From the NCBI GenBank assembly GCA_009784615.1, contig WRBJ01000004.1:1-64000 (forward strand): a stretch of DNA of 64,000 bases. Reading direction: 5' to 3'. The first letter of the stretch is position 1, and every line of letters starts with the position of its first letter. The notes below the pieces were generated by a model. It saw only the letters and a list, made by a program, of their open reading frames with translations. It did no database searches and was not told where the DNA came from. Both the position numbers and the translations under genes were made by a program. Shown here piece by piece: positions 11,823 through 21,505 of this stretch. Source of the stretch: Defluviitaleaceae bacterium. GTDB lineage: Bacteria > Bacillota > Clostridia > Lachnospirales > WRAX01.

Positions 11823-13619
11823 ATGGTAACAATTTTATTTAAACGATTAGGACAGATGACGAAGGGGCATTTGTGGCAGGGCGTTTTGGCTTGGTTGTGC
11901 CAAGCTGGCTCGGGATTTTTTAACCTTCTTTTTGTGCCTTTGATTCTGGCGATTATCTTTGACAATGTTTTGCAAAACGAACCCATCCAAAACCATACGA
12001 TGGTTATGTGGTTCGTAAATTTGTTTGGCGGGGTAGAAGGCTGGCAAGAAAATATTTGGTTGGCGGCGGCGGCGCATTTAACAACTGCATTTTTAATTGC
12101 TTGTTTTGTGTTTGGGCGACAAAGACTTATTTCGATGTTTAGTGAAAACACCGCAAAACGTATGAAAGACAGACTGTATGACCATATTCAAAAACTGCCT
12201 TACAACTATCACGTTCACGCACAAACAGGCGATTTGATTCAACGTTGTACATCTGATGTGGAAACAACACGTCGTTTTTTATCTCAACAAACTATTGAAA
12301 TTGCTAGAGCGATATTTTTTACTACAGCGGCTTTGATAATGATGATAAGCCTTAATAGAACGCTAACTTTTGTAACATTCGCATTTATGCCAGTTATTTT
12401 CCTTTTTTCGTATATCTTTTTCAAAAAGGTTAAACGTGTATTTAAAATGCAAGATGAAAAAGAGGGCGAGCTTACTACGGTTTTGCAGGAATCTATCACA
12501 GGTGTACGTGTTGTACGTGCTTTTGGACGAGCAAGGGTCGAGGTAGACAAGTTTGTAGAAAAAAACAACGAATTTAAGACATTGCAGTTTAGACAAATGA
12601 AGTTTTTGGCGTGGTTTTGGTCTGCGTCTGACCTTTTGTGCTTTGCGCAAATTGTTACAACATTTGTTGTTGGTATTTATCTTACCCACAGCGGCGATTT
12701 GACAATGGGCGGTCTTATTGCATTTAACACTGCTGCTTGGCAAATGGTTTGGCCTATACGTCAGTTAGGGCGTGTTATGAGTGGTTTTGCGACTATGCAG
12801 GTTGCTATAGACCGTATTTATGAAGTGCTTGACGAGCCAGCGGAAAAAGATACACCAGGTGCTATTGCTCACGATTTGCGTGGTGATATTGTTTTTGATA
12901 ATGTGCAGTTTGCGTATGGTGATAGCCGTCAGATTTTTAATGGCATTAGTTTTACTGTTAAAAAAGGCGAAACCATATCGGTTTTGGGTGCTACGGGCAG
13001 TGGTAAATCTACGCTAATGCTTTTGTTGCTACGTCTTTATGACTATAAAGGCGGGTCTATTACTGTTAACGGTAAAGAGTTGCGTACAATATCGAAAGAG
13101 CATTTGCGCAAGGCTGTAGGTATTGTTTTGCAAGAACCTTTCTTATACTCCCGTACTATTAAGAATAATTTGGAAATGGCGAAGGAAGATGTTAGTCAAG
13201 ACGAAATGTTTGACGCAACACGAACGGCTTCTGCACACGGGTTTATTAAGGAGTTTGAAGAAGGTTATGACACAATGGTTGGCGAGCGAGGCGTAACGCT
13301 GTCTGGCGGGCAAAAACAACGTGTGGCTATTGCTAGGACTTTAATCAAAAATAGTGAGATGTTGATTTTTGATGACAGCCTCTCTGCCGTGGATACAGAA
13401 ACAGACGCACAAATTCGTGATGCTTTGTCAAAACGCAACAAAGATGTTACGACATTTATTATATCACAACGCATTACAACACTAATGAATGCCGACCGTA
13501 TTTTTGTTATCGAAGAAGGCAAGTTGGCGGATGTTGGCACGCATAGCGAGCTTATTGAACGTGATGGGCTTTATAAGCGGATTTGGGATATACAGTCTAT
13601 GTTGGAAGCGGAGATGTAG
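11823..13619 (+). CDS. ABC exporter half-transporter (TMD-NBD), non-canonical catalytic residue
   Basis: [33 protein letters not shown] (D in place of the catalytic E). Confidence 0.93.
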   Translation: MVTILFKRLGQMTKGHLWQGVLAWLCQAGSGFFNLLFVPLILAIIFDNVLQNEPIQNHTMVMWFVNLFGGVEGWQENIWLAAAAHLTTAFLIACFVFGRQRLISMFSENTAKRMKDRLYDHIQKLPYNYHVHAQTGDLIQRCTSDVETTRRFLSQQTIEIARAIFFTTAALIMMISLNRTLTFVTFAFMPVIFLFSYIFFKKVKRVFKMQDEKEGELTTVLQESITGVRVVRAFGRARVEVDKFVEKNNEFKTLQFRQMKFLAWFWSASDLLCFAQIVTTFVVGIYLTHSGDLTMGGLIAFNTAAWQMVWPIRQLGRVMSGFATMQVAIDRIYEVLDEPAEKDTPGAIAHDLRGDIVFDNVQFAYGDSRQIFNGISFTVKKGETISVLGATGSGKSTLMLLLLRLYDYKGGSITVNGKELRTISKEHLRKAVGIVLQEPFLYSRTIKNNLEMAKEDVSQDEMFDATRTASAHGFIKEFEEGYDTMVGERGVTLSGGQKQRVAIARTLIKNSEMLIFDDSLSAVDTETDAQIRDALSKRNKDVTTFIISQRITTLMNADRIFVIEEGKLADVGTHSELIERDGLYKRIWDIQSMLEAEM

Positions 13620-13641
13620 CTGATTATGGTCAACATTTCAT

Positions 13642-13673
13642 TAGTCAAATGCACAAAGTTGTGCATTTGACTA
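13642..13673. repeat. Perfect 15-bp inverted repeat with 2-nt spacer
   Basis: TAGTCAAATGCACAA-AG-TTGTGCATTTGACTA. Confidence 0.9.
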
Positions 13674-13680
13674 GCTTGGC

Positions 13681-13812
13681 ATAGAAAATATTTTTGCTGA
13701 TACCGTTTTGCGAAATGCACGAAGTCAATACGTTCTAGAGAAAATTGGCTTTGTATGAACTCATAACGATGCCAATTTTAAGCATTATGTTTTTCCAAAA
13801 GGAGGGAATTAA
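13681..13812 (+). pseudogene. C-terminal remnant of a GNAT-family acetyltransferase
   Basis: Frame from 13681: IENIFADTVLRNARSQYVLEKIGFV*THNDANFKHYVF, a GNAT motif-B-like end with an in-frame TGA and no N-terminal part. Confidence 0.6.
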
Positions 13813-15672
13813 TTGAATCATTTTGAAGAGCAAGAATATAATAAGGGGTTTGATGCAAAGGTTTGGAAGAAGCTCTTGCAGTTTTGTATGCGTTATAAGG
13901 GTATATTTTTTGTATTGTTTTTGTCTGCGGCATTGTTGGCGGTGGCTGGTGCTGTTTATCCTATGATGGTGCGCTATGCTATTGATAATTTTGTTGATTT
14001 GCAGTTTGTGGAAGCTACAGGCGAATATGTTCGCAATTTGGACGGCTTGCCAAGGTTTATTGCATTTTTAGGCGGATTAATGGCTTTTCAGGCTGTATGT
14101 GTTTTTGTGTTTATTTATACAGCGGGCAAAATTGAAAACTATGTAGCAGCGGATGTGCGTGAGGCGACTTTTCATCACATACAAAACCTATCGTTTACTT
14201 ATTTTGACAATACCCCAACGGGCTGGATAATGGCACGTTTAACGTCCGACACACACGGCATTGGCAATATTTTGTCTTGGGGCTTTTTGGATGTTGTGCA
14301 TAGCATTTTTATGCTTATATTTTATATTGTATTTATGTTTATTATCGACTGGCGTTTGGCTTTGGTAATGCTTGCTATTATGCCGATTTTAGCCATAATA
14401 TCCATATATTTTCAGCGAATATTGCTAAAAGCACATCGCGAAAGCCGCAAGAAAAATTCAAAAATTACAGCAAGTTATAACGAAGGCATTACGGGTGCAA
14501 AAACTACAAAGACGCTTTTGCGGGAATACCGCAATTATGAGGATTTTATGGGCTTAACGGGTGCTATGCGCAAGGCTTCTGTGCGTGCGGCTACTATTTC
14601 TGGGTTATATTTTCCTATAGTTTTGTCATTTGCTGGTATTGCGGTTGCAATTATTTTAGGGCAGGGCGGTACTTGGGTAATAGCTGGCGGTACATTTACC
14701 TTTGGAACATTGACGGCTTTTATGCTTTATGCAGGGTCTATGAGCGAACCGATAAGCCAGATTGCAAGGGTAATGAGCGAAATGCAGGGTGCGCAAGCGT
14801 CGGCAGAGCGTACAATTTCTTTACTTGAAAGCACGCCTGATATTGTGGATAGACCTGATGTTATCGAAAAATACGGTGATTTTGAAAACCCAAAACCCGA
14901 AAATTGGGAAGAAATTGAAGGTCGTATTACTTTTGATGATGTAACATTTAGATATAAGACTGGCGAGCAGGTTTTGTCACATTTTAGTTTAGATGTTAAG
15001 CCCGGCGAAAAAATTGCATTGGTTGGTGAAACGGGTAGCGGTAAGTCAACAATAATTAATCTTTTATGTCGTTTTTACGAACCTGTAGAAGGTTGTGTGC
15101 TTATTGACGGAGTGGATTACCGTGAACGCTCGCAGATATGGTTACAGTCTAATTTGGGCTATGTTTTGCAGGCTCCGCATTTATTTTCGGGCAGTATTCG
15201 TGAAAATATCCGCTATGGAAACCTTGAAGCCACCGAGGATGAAATTATCGAAGCGGCAAAAACTGTGGACGCTTATGACTTCATTACCAAAATGGACAAA
15301 GGATTTGACAGCGATGTTGGGGAAGGTGGCAACCGCCTTTCTACAGGGGAAAAGCAGCTTATTTCTTTTGCTCGTGCTATAATTAAAAATCCTGCGATTT
15401 TTGTGCTTGACGAGGCTACGTCGTCTATTGATACGCAAACTGAAGCGAAAATTCAAGCGGCTATTTTTAAGATTTTGGAAGGACGTACATCTTTTATTGT
15501 GGCGCATAGGCTGTCCACAATACGCCATTGCGACCGCATTTTGGTTATTGATAACGGCAGAATTTTAGAGCAGGGGACGCATAGAGAGCTACTTGCGCAA
15601 AAAGGGCATTATCATAGTCTTTACACCAATCAGTTTAAAAAAGAGGAACTGGAAAAGCAGTTGCGTAATTAA
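13813..15672 (+). CDS. ABC exporter half-transporter (TMD-NBD), partner of 11823-13619 (TTG start)
   Basis: [33 protein letters not shown]. Confidence 0.93.
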   Translation: MNHFEEQEYNKGFDAKVWKKLLQFCMRYKGIFFVLFLSAALLAVAGAVYPMMVRYAIDNFVDLQFVEATGEYVRNLDGLPRFIAFLGGLMAFQAVCVFVFIYTAGKIENYVAADVREATFHHIQNLSFTYFDNTPTGWIMARLTSDTHGIGNILSWGFLDVVHSIFMLIFYIVFMFIIDWRLALVMLAIMPILAIISIYFQRILLKAHRESRKKNSKITASYNEGITGAKTTKTLLREYRNYEDFMGLTGAMRKASVRAATISGLYFPIVLSFAGIAVAIILGQGGTWVIAGGTFTFGTLTAFMLYAGSMSEPISQIARVMSEMQGAQASAERTISLLESTPDIVDRPDVIEKYGDFENPKPENWEEIEGRITFDDVTFRYKTGEQVLSHFSLDVKPGEKIALVGETGSGKSTIINLLCRFYEPVEGCVLIDGVDYRERSQIWLQSNLGYVLQAPHLFSGSIRENIRYGNLEATEDEIIEAAKTVDAYDFITKMDKGFDSDVGEGGNRLSTGEKQLISFARAIIKNPAIFVLDEATSSIDTQTEAKIQAAIFKILEGRTSFIVAHRLSTIRHCDRILVIDNGRILEQGTHRELLAQKGHYHSLYTNQFKKEELEKQLRN

Positions 15673-15835
15673 TGCTTGTTATTTTTTACAGTATTGTTAT
15701 ATTATATAAAAAAAGTGTTATTAATAGGGTGGCAGATTGTTGCCCTATTTTTATTGATTTTTGTGTTGCCAAGATGTAAATATTGTGTTATAATTGATAT
15801 GTTACCAAAATCTTACTTCCTAGGGGGAGAATATT

Positions 15836-17596
15836 ATGCAAATGTATTGGAATTTGGACGATTTGTACACGTCTTTTGAATCGCCAGAGTTTTTAGCGGA
15901 TTTTGAGGCGGTAAAGCCTACTATTGCCGAATTTACGGCTTGGGCGCAAGAGAATTTTGCCAGCACAGATAATGCGGGCGAAAAGTTAACCGAGTACATC
16001 AACAAGCTAAACGGCAACAAAACTTTTATGAAGATGATTGTTTTTTGTATGCTTCATATTTCGGCAGATGATGACAACCAAGCCGCAAAGCGTTATATGG
16101 GGCAATTGCAAATGGGGCTTGCCGCTATGGCTACACCTCGTGTATTGTTTCAGTCATATGTGGGCAAACTGGACAATTTGCAAGAGCTAATTGACAAATA
16201 CCCCGTTTTAAAAGAGCACGAGTTTATTTTAAATGAAATTAAATCTAAAAACCAATATTTGCTTAGCGAAAAAGAGGAAGTTGTTTTTGCTAAAATGCGC
16301 ACCACGGGCTCTACCGCTTGGAATGATATGAAAGAGGCATTATGTGCCACATTAATGATACCTGTTGTGGTTGAAGGTGAAGAAAAAGTTTTACCGCTTA
16401 CTGCCATCCGAAATATGGCATATGAAGCTAATGCCGAAACCCGCAAAGCCGCATACGAAGCCGAGATTAAGGGCTATGAACAAATTGAAAAAGCTGTTGC
16501 AGGCGCATTAAACGCTATTAAGGGCGAAGTTATTACAAATGCAGATATGCGTGGTTATGACAGCGTTTTGCAGATGACTTTGGTTGAAGCTAGAATGGAA
16601 AAAGAAACCCTTGACGCTATGATTGGCGCAATGGAGGACTTTTTGCCGACCTTACGCCGTTATTTCAAGAAAAAAGCTGAAATTTTGGGACATAAGGATG
16701 CTTTGCCTTGGTATGATTTGTTTGCGCCTGTAGGTAAAGTGGAAATGAAATTTAGCTACGAAGAAGCCTGCGACTTTGTTTTGGAAAACTTCTATAAATT
16801 TAGCCAAAAATTAGGAGATTTTACAAAATACGGTTTGGAAAATGGTTGGGTTGATGCGCCTGTGCGTAAAGGCAAGCGTGGCGGTGCTTTTTGTGTAAAT
16901 ATTCACGCAATAGGGCAAAGTCGTGTTCTTCTTAACTTTGATGGCTCTTTTAGTGATGTCACTACTTTTGCACACGAATTTGGACACGCCTATCACGGAG
17001 ATTGCTTAAAAGAAAAATCAAATCTAAACAGCAATTATACTATGCCTATTGCCGAAACCGCTTCAAACTTCTGCGAAACAATAATATTTAACGCCGCCGT
17101 TGCTAATGCTAGTGATGATGAGAAATTTGTATTGCTAGAAGGCGCAATTTCTGATGCTTTGCAGGTGGTTGTTGATATTTATTCACGTTATTTATTTGAA
17201 ACAAAATTGATTGAAAAGCGCAAGCAAGGACCATTGTCTGTCGAAGAAATTAAAGAATTGATGTTACAAGCACAAAAAGATGCTTATGGTGATGGGCTTG
17301 ACCACAAATGTTTGCACCCTTATATGTGGATTAACAAACCGCATTATTACTTTGCAGAGCGTAATTTCTATAATTTCCCATATGCTTACGGTATGATGTT
17401 TAGCCAAGGCTTGTATGCACAGTATCTTATCGAAGGCGATAGCTTTATTGAAAAATATGATAATTTGCTTGCGGCTACAGGTTCTGCTTCGCTTGAAGAA
17501 GTGGGAGATTTGGCAGGAATTGATGTACGCAAAAAAGATTTTTGGGTTAATTCGTTGAAGTTGGTTGAAGAAAAAGTAAACGAGTTTTGCAAATAA
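15836..17596 (+). CDS. M3 family oligoendopeptidase
   Basis: FAHEFGHAYHG zinc motif, M3-type architecture. Confidence 0.9.
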   Translation: MQMYWNLDDLYTSFESPEFLADFEAVKPTIAEFTAWAQENFASTDNAGEKLTEYINKLNGNKTFMKMIVFCMLHISADDDNQAAKRYMGQLQMGLAAMATPRVLFQSYVGKLDNLQELIDKYPVLKEHEFILNEIKSKNQYLLSEKEEVVFAKMRTTGSTAWNDMKEALCATLMIPVVVEGEEKVLPLTAIRNMAYEANAETRKAAYEAEIKGYEQIEKAVAGALNAIKGEVITNADMRGYDSVLQMTLVEARMEKETLDAMIGAMEDFLPTLRRYFKKKAEILGHKDALPWYDLFAPVGKVEMKFSYEEACDFVLENFYKFSQKLGDFTKYGLENGWVDAPVRKGKRGGAFCVNIHAIGQSRVLLNFDGSFSDVTTFAHEFGHAYHGDCLKEKSNLNSNYTMPIAETASNFCETIIFNAAVANASDDEKFVLLEGAISDALQVVVDIYSRYLFETKLIEKRKQGPLSVEEIKELMLQAQKDAYGDGLDHKCLHPYMWINKPHYYFAERNFYNFPYAYGMMFSQGLYAQYLIEGDSFIEKYDNLLAATGSASLEEVGDLAGIDVRKKDFWVNSLKLVEEKVNEFCK

Positions 17597-17617
17597 TACA
17601 ATATCTTACTGAAAATG

Positions 17618-17648
17618 CCGCTGTGGATGATATAATCATTCACAGCGG
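17618..17648. repeat. 14-bp hairpin (one G-U pair) between two M3 peptidase genes
   Basis: CCGCTGTGGATGAT-ATA-ATCATTCACAGCGG; no following T tract. Confidence 0.75.
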
Positions 17649-17704
17649 AGATTTCCTATGCTTTGTATCTGAAGAATCAAACATAAATTTTGGGAGGAAA
17701 ATAA

Positions 17705-19516
17705 ATGTCCGAATTAAAAACAAGAGAACAAATTGCGCCAGAGTTTAAATGGAATATCGCAAGCATTTTTGAAACAGATGAAGCGTGGGAAGCGCAAGCA
17801 GAAGCTATACCCGCAATGCTTGGCGATTTTAAAAAGTATGAAGGAAAGGTAACCGAAAGCGGCGAAACGCTTTTAGCTTGCCTTGAAGCCGCTGGTGTCA
17901 TAGAAAAGGCAACGTATCACGTGTTTTTGTACGCTGGGTTAAAAGGTGATGAGGACACGGCTAATCCAAAATACCAAGGTATGCGTGACAAATCAAGAGG
18001 CTTAGCAACACAAATGTCTGCCGCAACCAGCTTTCTGCAACCAGAAATTGTCGCCGCAGGTGAAGAAAAAGTAGCAAAATGCGTTGCATCAATAGCGGGG
18101 CTAGAGCTATATAAACATTACTTTGCCGATATTTTCCGTGAACAAAAGCATATTCTAACACCCGACAAAGAAGAAATTATGGCGAAAGCAGGCGAGGTCG
18201 GCAATGCTTCACATATGATTTATAATATGATTACACAAACAGATATGGTGTTTGGCAAGGTTACAGATAGCAACGGCAAAGAATATGAGGTTACCAACGG
18301 AAGCTATGGCAGTCTAATGCAAAGCACAGACCGCATATTGCGCAAAAATGTACAAGAACTATATTACGACACACATATTAAACAAAAAAACACAATTGCA
18401 GAAGCCTATAATTACGCTGTAAAAAATGATAATTTTGTGGCTGGCGTTCGTAATTACGATTCTGCACTTGCTCACGCATTGTCAAACTACAATATCCCAA
18501 AAGATATTTATACCAACCTAATTAAAACAATTGGTGACAATATCCATCTTTTCCACCGCTATTTAGAGCTTCGCAAGCGCTGTCTTGGTGTTGATACGCT
18601 AGAATTTCACGACATTTACGCACCAATGGTTAAAGATGCTGATGTAAAAATGAATTGGGAAGAAGCCAAACAAGCCGTTTATGAAGGCGTTGCCGCATTG
18701 GGTAAAGAATATCAAGAGCTTATTAAAAAATGCTACAGCGAAAATTGGATAGACGTGTACGAAAACAAAGGCAAAGCAACGGGCGCATACAATTGGGGCT
18801 CTTATGGTATGAAGCACCCATTTGTGCTAATGAATTATGACGATACAATTGGTGATATGTTTACTCTTGCTCACGAGCTTGGCCACGCTATGCATAGTCA
18901 TTATACACATAGCAACCAACCACAGGTTTACGGGCATTACACCATATTTTTAGCAGAAATTGCATCCACTGTAAACGAGGCTTTGGTTATGGAGCATATG
19001 CTTGCAAACACTGACCCTGTGGCAGAAAAAACTAAATATTGTTATCTGCTTAACGAGTTTTTAGAAGGTTTTAAAGGAACCATCTTCCGACAAACAATGT
19101 TTGCAGAATTTGAAATGCTAACACACGAAATGGCGGAGCGTGGCGAACCATTAAATAGTCAGTCGTTAAACAATCTATACAAATCTTTGCTTGAAAAATA
19201 TTTTGGTGATAAAATTGTTATTGATGACCGCATTGTTTACGAATGGAGCCGTATACCGCATTTTTATCGTGCTTTCTATGTATACCAATATTCAACAGGT
19301 TATGCTTCTGCTATGGCTTTTTCTAAGGCGATACGTGAAGAAGGTGCGCCTGCTGTGGAGAAATATTTAGGCTTGTTAAAAAGCGGTTCGAGCGATTATT
19401 CAATAGAGCTTCTTAAAAAAGCGGGGCTTGATATGACAACACCTGCGCCAATACAGGCGGCAATGGATGTTTTTAAAGATATTCTTGACCGTTTTGAGAG
19501 GGCTTTAGAAAATTAA
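17705..19516 (+). CDS. pepF: Oligoendopeptidase F (M3B)
   Basis: LAHELGHAMHSHYTHSNQPQVYGHYTIFLAEIASTVNEALV. Confidence 0.93.
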   Translation: MSELKTREQIAPEFKWNIASIFETDEAWEAQAEAIPAMLGDFKKYEGKVTESGETLLACLEAAGVIEKATYHVFLYAGLKGDEDTANPKYQGMRDKSRGLATQMSAATSFLQPEIVAAGEEKVAKCVASIAGLELYKHYFADIFREQKHILTPDKEEIMAKAGEVGNASHMIYNMITQTDMVFGKVTDSNGKEYEVTNGSYGSLMQSTDRILRKNVQELYYDTHIKQKNTIAEAYNYAVKNDNFVAGVRNYDSALAHALSNYNIPKDIYTNLIKTIGDNIHLFHRYLELRKRCLGVDTLEFHDIYAPMVKDADVKMNWEEAKQAVYEGVAALGKEYQELIKKCYSENWIDVYENKGKATGAYNWGSYGMKHPFVLMNYDDTIGDMFTLAHELGHAMHSHYTHSNQPQVYGHYTIFLAEIASTVNEALVMEHMLANTDPVAEKTKYCYLLNEFLEGFKGTIFRQTMFAEFEMLTHEMAERGEPLNSQSLNNLYKSLLEKYFGDKIVIDDRIVYEWSRIPHFYRAFYVYQYSTGYASAMAFSKAIREEGAPAVEKYLGLLKSGSSDYSIELLKKAGLDMTTPAPIQAAMDVFKDILDRFERALEN

Positions 19517-19519
19517 CAA

Positions 19520-19556
19520 CATTAAAAAAGGTGGTAACCTACCGCCTTTTTTAATG
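19520..19556. terminator. Bidirectional Rho-independent terminator
   Basis: CATTAAAAAAGGTGGTA-ACC-TACCGCCTTTTTTAATG. Confidence 0.9.
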
Positions 19557-19629
19557 CGAAAAAACTTGCAAAACCCTGTTTGTTTTGGTAGAATGAAGCT
19601 ATACTAATTTTTGTGAGGTAGATTGTGAT

Positions 19630-20340
19630 ATGTATAGATATTTAACGGTTACAGCAATTGTGGTTGCGGCGGGTAATGGCTCACGTTTTGGCGAAGGCTT
19701 GCCTAAACAGTTTTTGATGTTGGGCAATATGCCTGTTTTGGGGCATAGTTTGATGGCGTTTGACAAAAATACTTATATAGACAGGATTGTTATTGTGGTT
19801 TCGCAAGAGCATTTGATGATGTGTGAAGATATGGTAGAACAATTGCGGCTTGTTAAACCTTGCGATGTGGTTGTTGGTGGCGCAAACCGTCAAGAATCTG
19901 TACGCAATGGGCTTTTACAACTTGACGAAAAATGTATGGATGGCATTGTGCTAGTGCACGATGGCGCAAGACCTTTTGTGGAAGGCGAGGATGTTTACGC
20001 ATTGCTTTCTGCGGCATATGACTATCAGGCGGCAACGCTTGGTTTGCCTGTTACGGATACAATAAAAGTAGCTGATTTTGAAATGAGCATTGAAAAAACC
20101 TTGCAACGTGATAATCTTTTTACAGTACAAACGCCGCAGGCTTTTAAGGCGGATGTACTGATAAAAGCGCACAAACAAGCAAAGGAAGCAGGACGCACAA
20201 AATCTTGTTATGACGATTGCCAATTGGTAGAAAAAACTGGCATTGCACCAAAAATTGTAACAGGAAGCCCAAATAATATAAAAATAACACACGCAGTTGA
20301 TATTCATATAGCAAGAAGTATTTTAGAGGGGGAAAAATAG
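19630..20340 (+). CDS. ispD: 2-C-methyl-D-erythritol 4-phosphate cytidylyltransferase
   Basis: AIVVAAGNGSRFGEGLPKQFLML, HDGARPF, VTDTIK, TPQAF. Confidence 0.93.
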   Translation: MYRYLTVTAIVVAAGNGSRFGEGLPKQFLMLGNMPVLGHSLMAFDKNTYIDRIVIVVSQEHLMMCEDMVEQLRLVKPCDVVVGGANRQESVRNGLLQLDEKCMDGIVLVHDGARPFVEGEDVYALLSAAYDYQAATLGLPVTDTIKVADFEMSIEKTLQRDNLFTVQTPQAFKADVLIKAHKQAKEAGRTKSCYDDCQLVEKTGIAPKIVTGSPNNIKITHAVDIHIARSILEGEK

Positions 20341-21447
20341 ATGAAAAAAAGATTTGTTGCAAGCCTTGTTGCCATTTCTACCTTGACGGCTGTTTTTGTA
20401 GCTGTAACGGCTGTTTTGGTTGCCAATGCAGGTGGAACTTGGTGGATACCAACGGTTAGCGGTGTTGTTTTGTTGGGTATTATTAATGGGCTTGGCTCTA
20501 GTTTATTTCAGAATATCAATATATCTATAAATAATACAAAAAATCTTACCGAAAAGGTCGCAAGAGGTGATAATTTAAGCCGCTTAGACTTAGCGGCTAG
20601 TGATGATACATTCGATGAAATTAATGCAAATTTAGAGCAGATTTCTGCTGAAATTACCAGTTTTAAAGAAGCTGATAAAGTTGCACAAAAACAGATTTCA
20701 GAACTATTAAGCGATATTGGAATTATTAATGATGCGGTTGACAAAATTGTGGCGGGAGAAGCACGCATTAATGTCGGCGGTATTGGAATGAATCAAAGAC
20801 GTGCAAATTTGCAGACTTTAGAGAATTTGATAAAGCATTTGCAATTGGTGCAAAATGATATGAATGCAATTTTCTTATCTGCAAAATCTGGTAATCTTGA
20901 TAATTATGTTGCAGTAGATAAATATAAAGGTAAATGGAAAGAAATTGCAGCAAATGCAAATGAAGCAAACAATATTGTTTCAGCTGTTGTAACTGATGTA
21001 AACAATGCGCTTGCAAAGCTGGCAAAGGGGGACTTGTCGGCAAAGATGACAGTAGGCAATATTGGCGATTATCAAAAACTGCGCAATCAGTTTAATTCAA
21101 CAACAGCGGCATTGTCGAAGTATGTTAACGAAACACATAACTCATTAGGCAATCTTAGGGCAAATTCACAGCCAATGGGCGATTTTCCGCAGGATTTTGG
21201 AAAGATTAGGGATGCTATTGTTGCGGCCTCCGAGCGCTTGGATAATGACGGCGATGGTGGGCGGAAAGGGTCGGCTGTTCCTACAAAGATAATGCCAAAA
21301 ACAATGCCGATTGTGGAGAAGGTGGCGGACAAACCTAAAACAAGCGGTGCTGCGTCATTTAATCGTATGTCGGGTGCATATAAGCCCAAAGTATCATCGC
21401 AAACAGGCACGCACGATTTTTTAAAGAATGACTTTGGGAAGTATTGA
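20341..21447 (+). CDS. HAMP-domain, MCP-like membrane protein without an obvious signalling/output domain
   Basis: N-terminal TMs, HAMP-like segments (LAKGDLSAKMTVGNIGDYQKLRNQFN), no MCP hairpin motif; ends KNDFGKY. Confidence 0.6.
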   Translation: MKKRFVASLVAISTLTAVFVAVTAVLVANAGGTWWIPTVSGVVLLGIINGLGSSLFQNINISINNTKNLTEKVARGDNLSRLDLAASDDTFDEINANLEQISAEITSFKEADKVAQKQISELLSDIGIINDAVDKIVAGEARINVGGIGMNQRRANLQTLENLIKHLQLVQNDMNAIFLSAKSGNLDNYVAVDKYKGKWKEIAANANEANNIVSAVVTDVNNALAKLAKGDLSAKMTVGNIGDYQKLRNQFNSTTAALSKYVNETHNSLGNLRANSQPMGDFPQDFGKIRDAIVAASERLDNDGDGGRKGSAVPTKIMPKTMPIVEKVADKPKTSGAASFNRMSGAYKPKVSSQTGTHDFLKNDFGKY

Positions 21448-21505
21448 TACTAATCCTAATTTAAAATCCTGTTTTAAAGTGGGTTAGTGTGATGAGGATG
21501 AATAA

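Noticed and set aside
15724-15753. AATAGGGTGGCAGATTGTTGCCCTATTTTTATT as a novel element
   Set aside because: Best explained as an ordinary Rho-independent terminator of the upstream ABC exporter genes.
15836-19516. Tandem M3 peptidases as a frameshifted or split single gene
   Set aside because: Each is full length with its own HExxH-type zinc motif and RBS; they are two separate genes.
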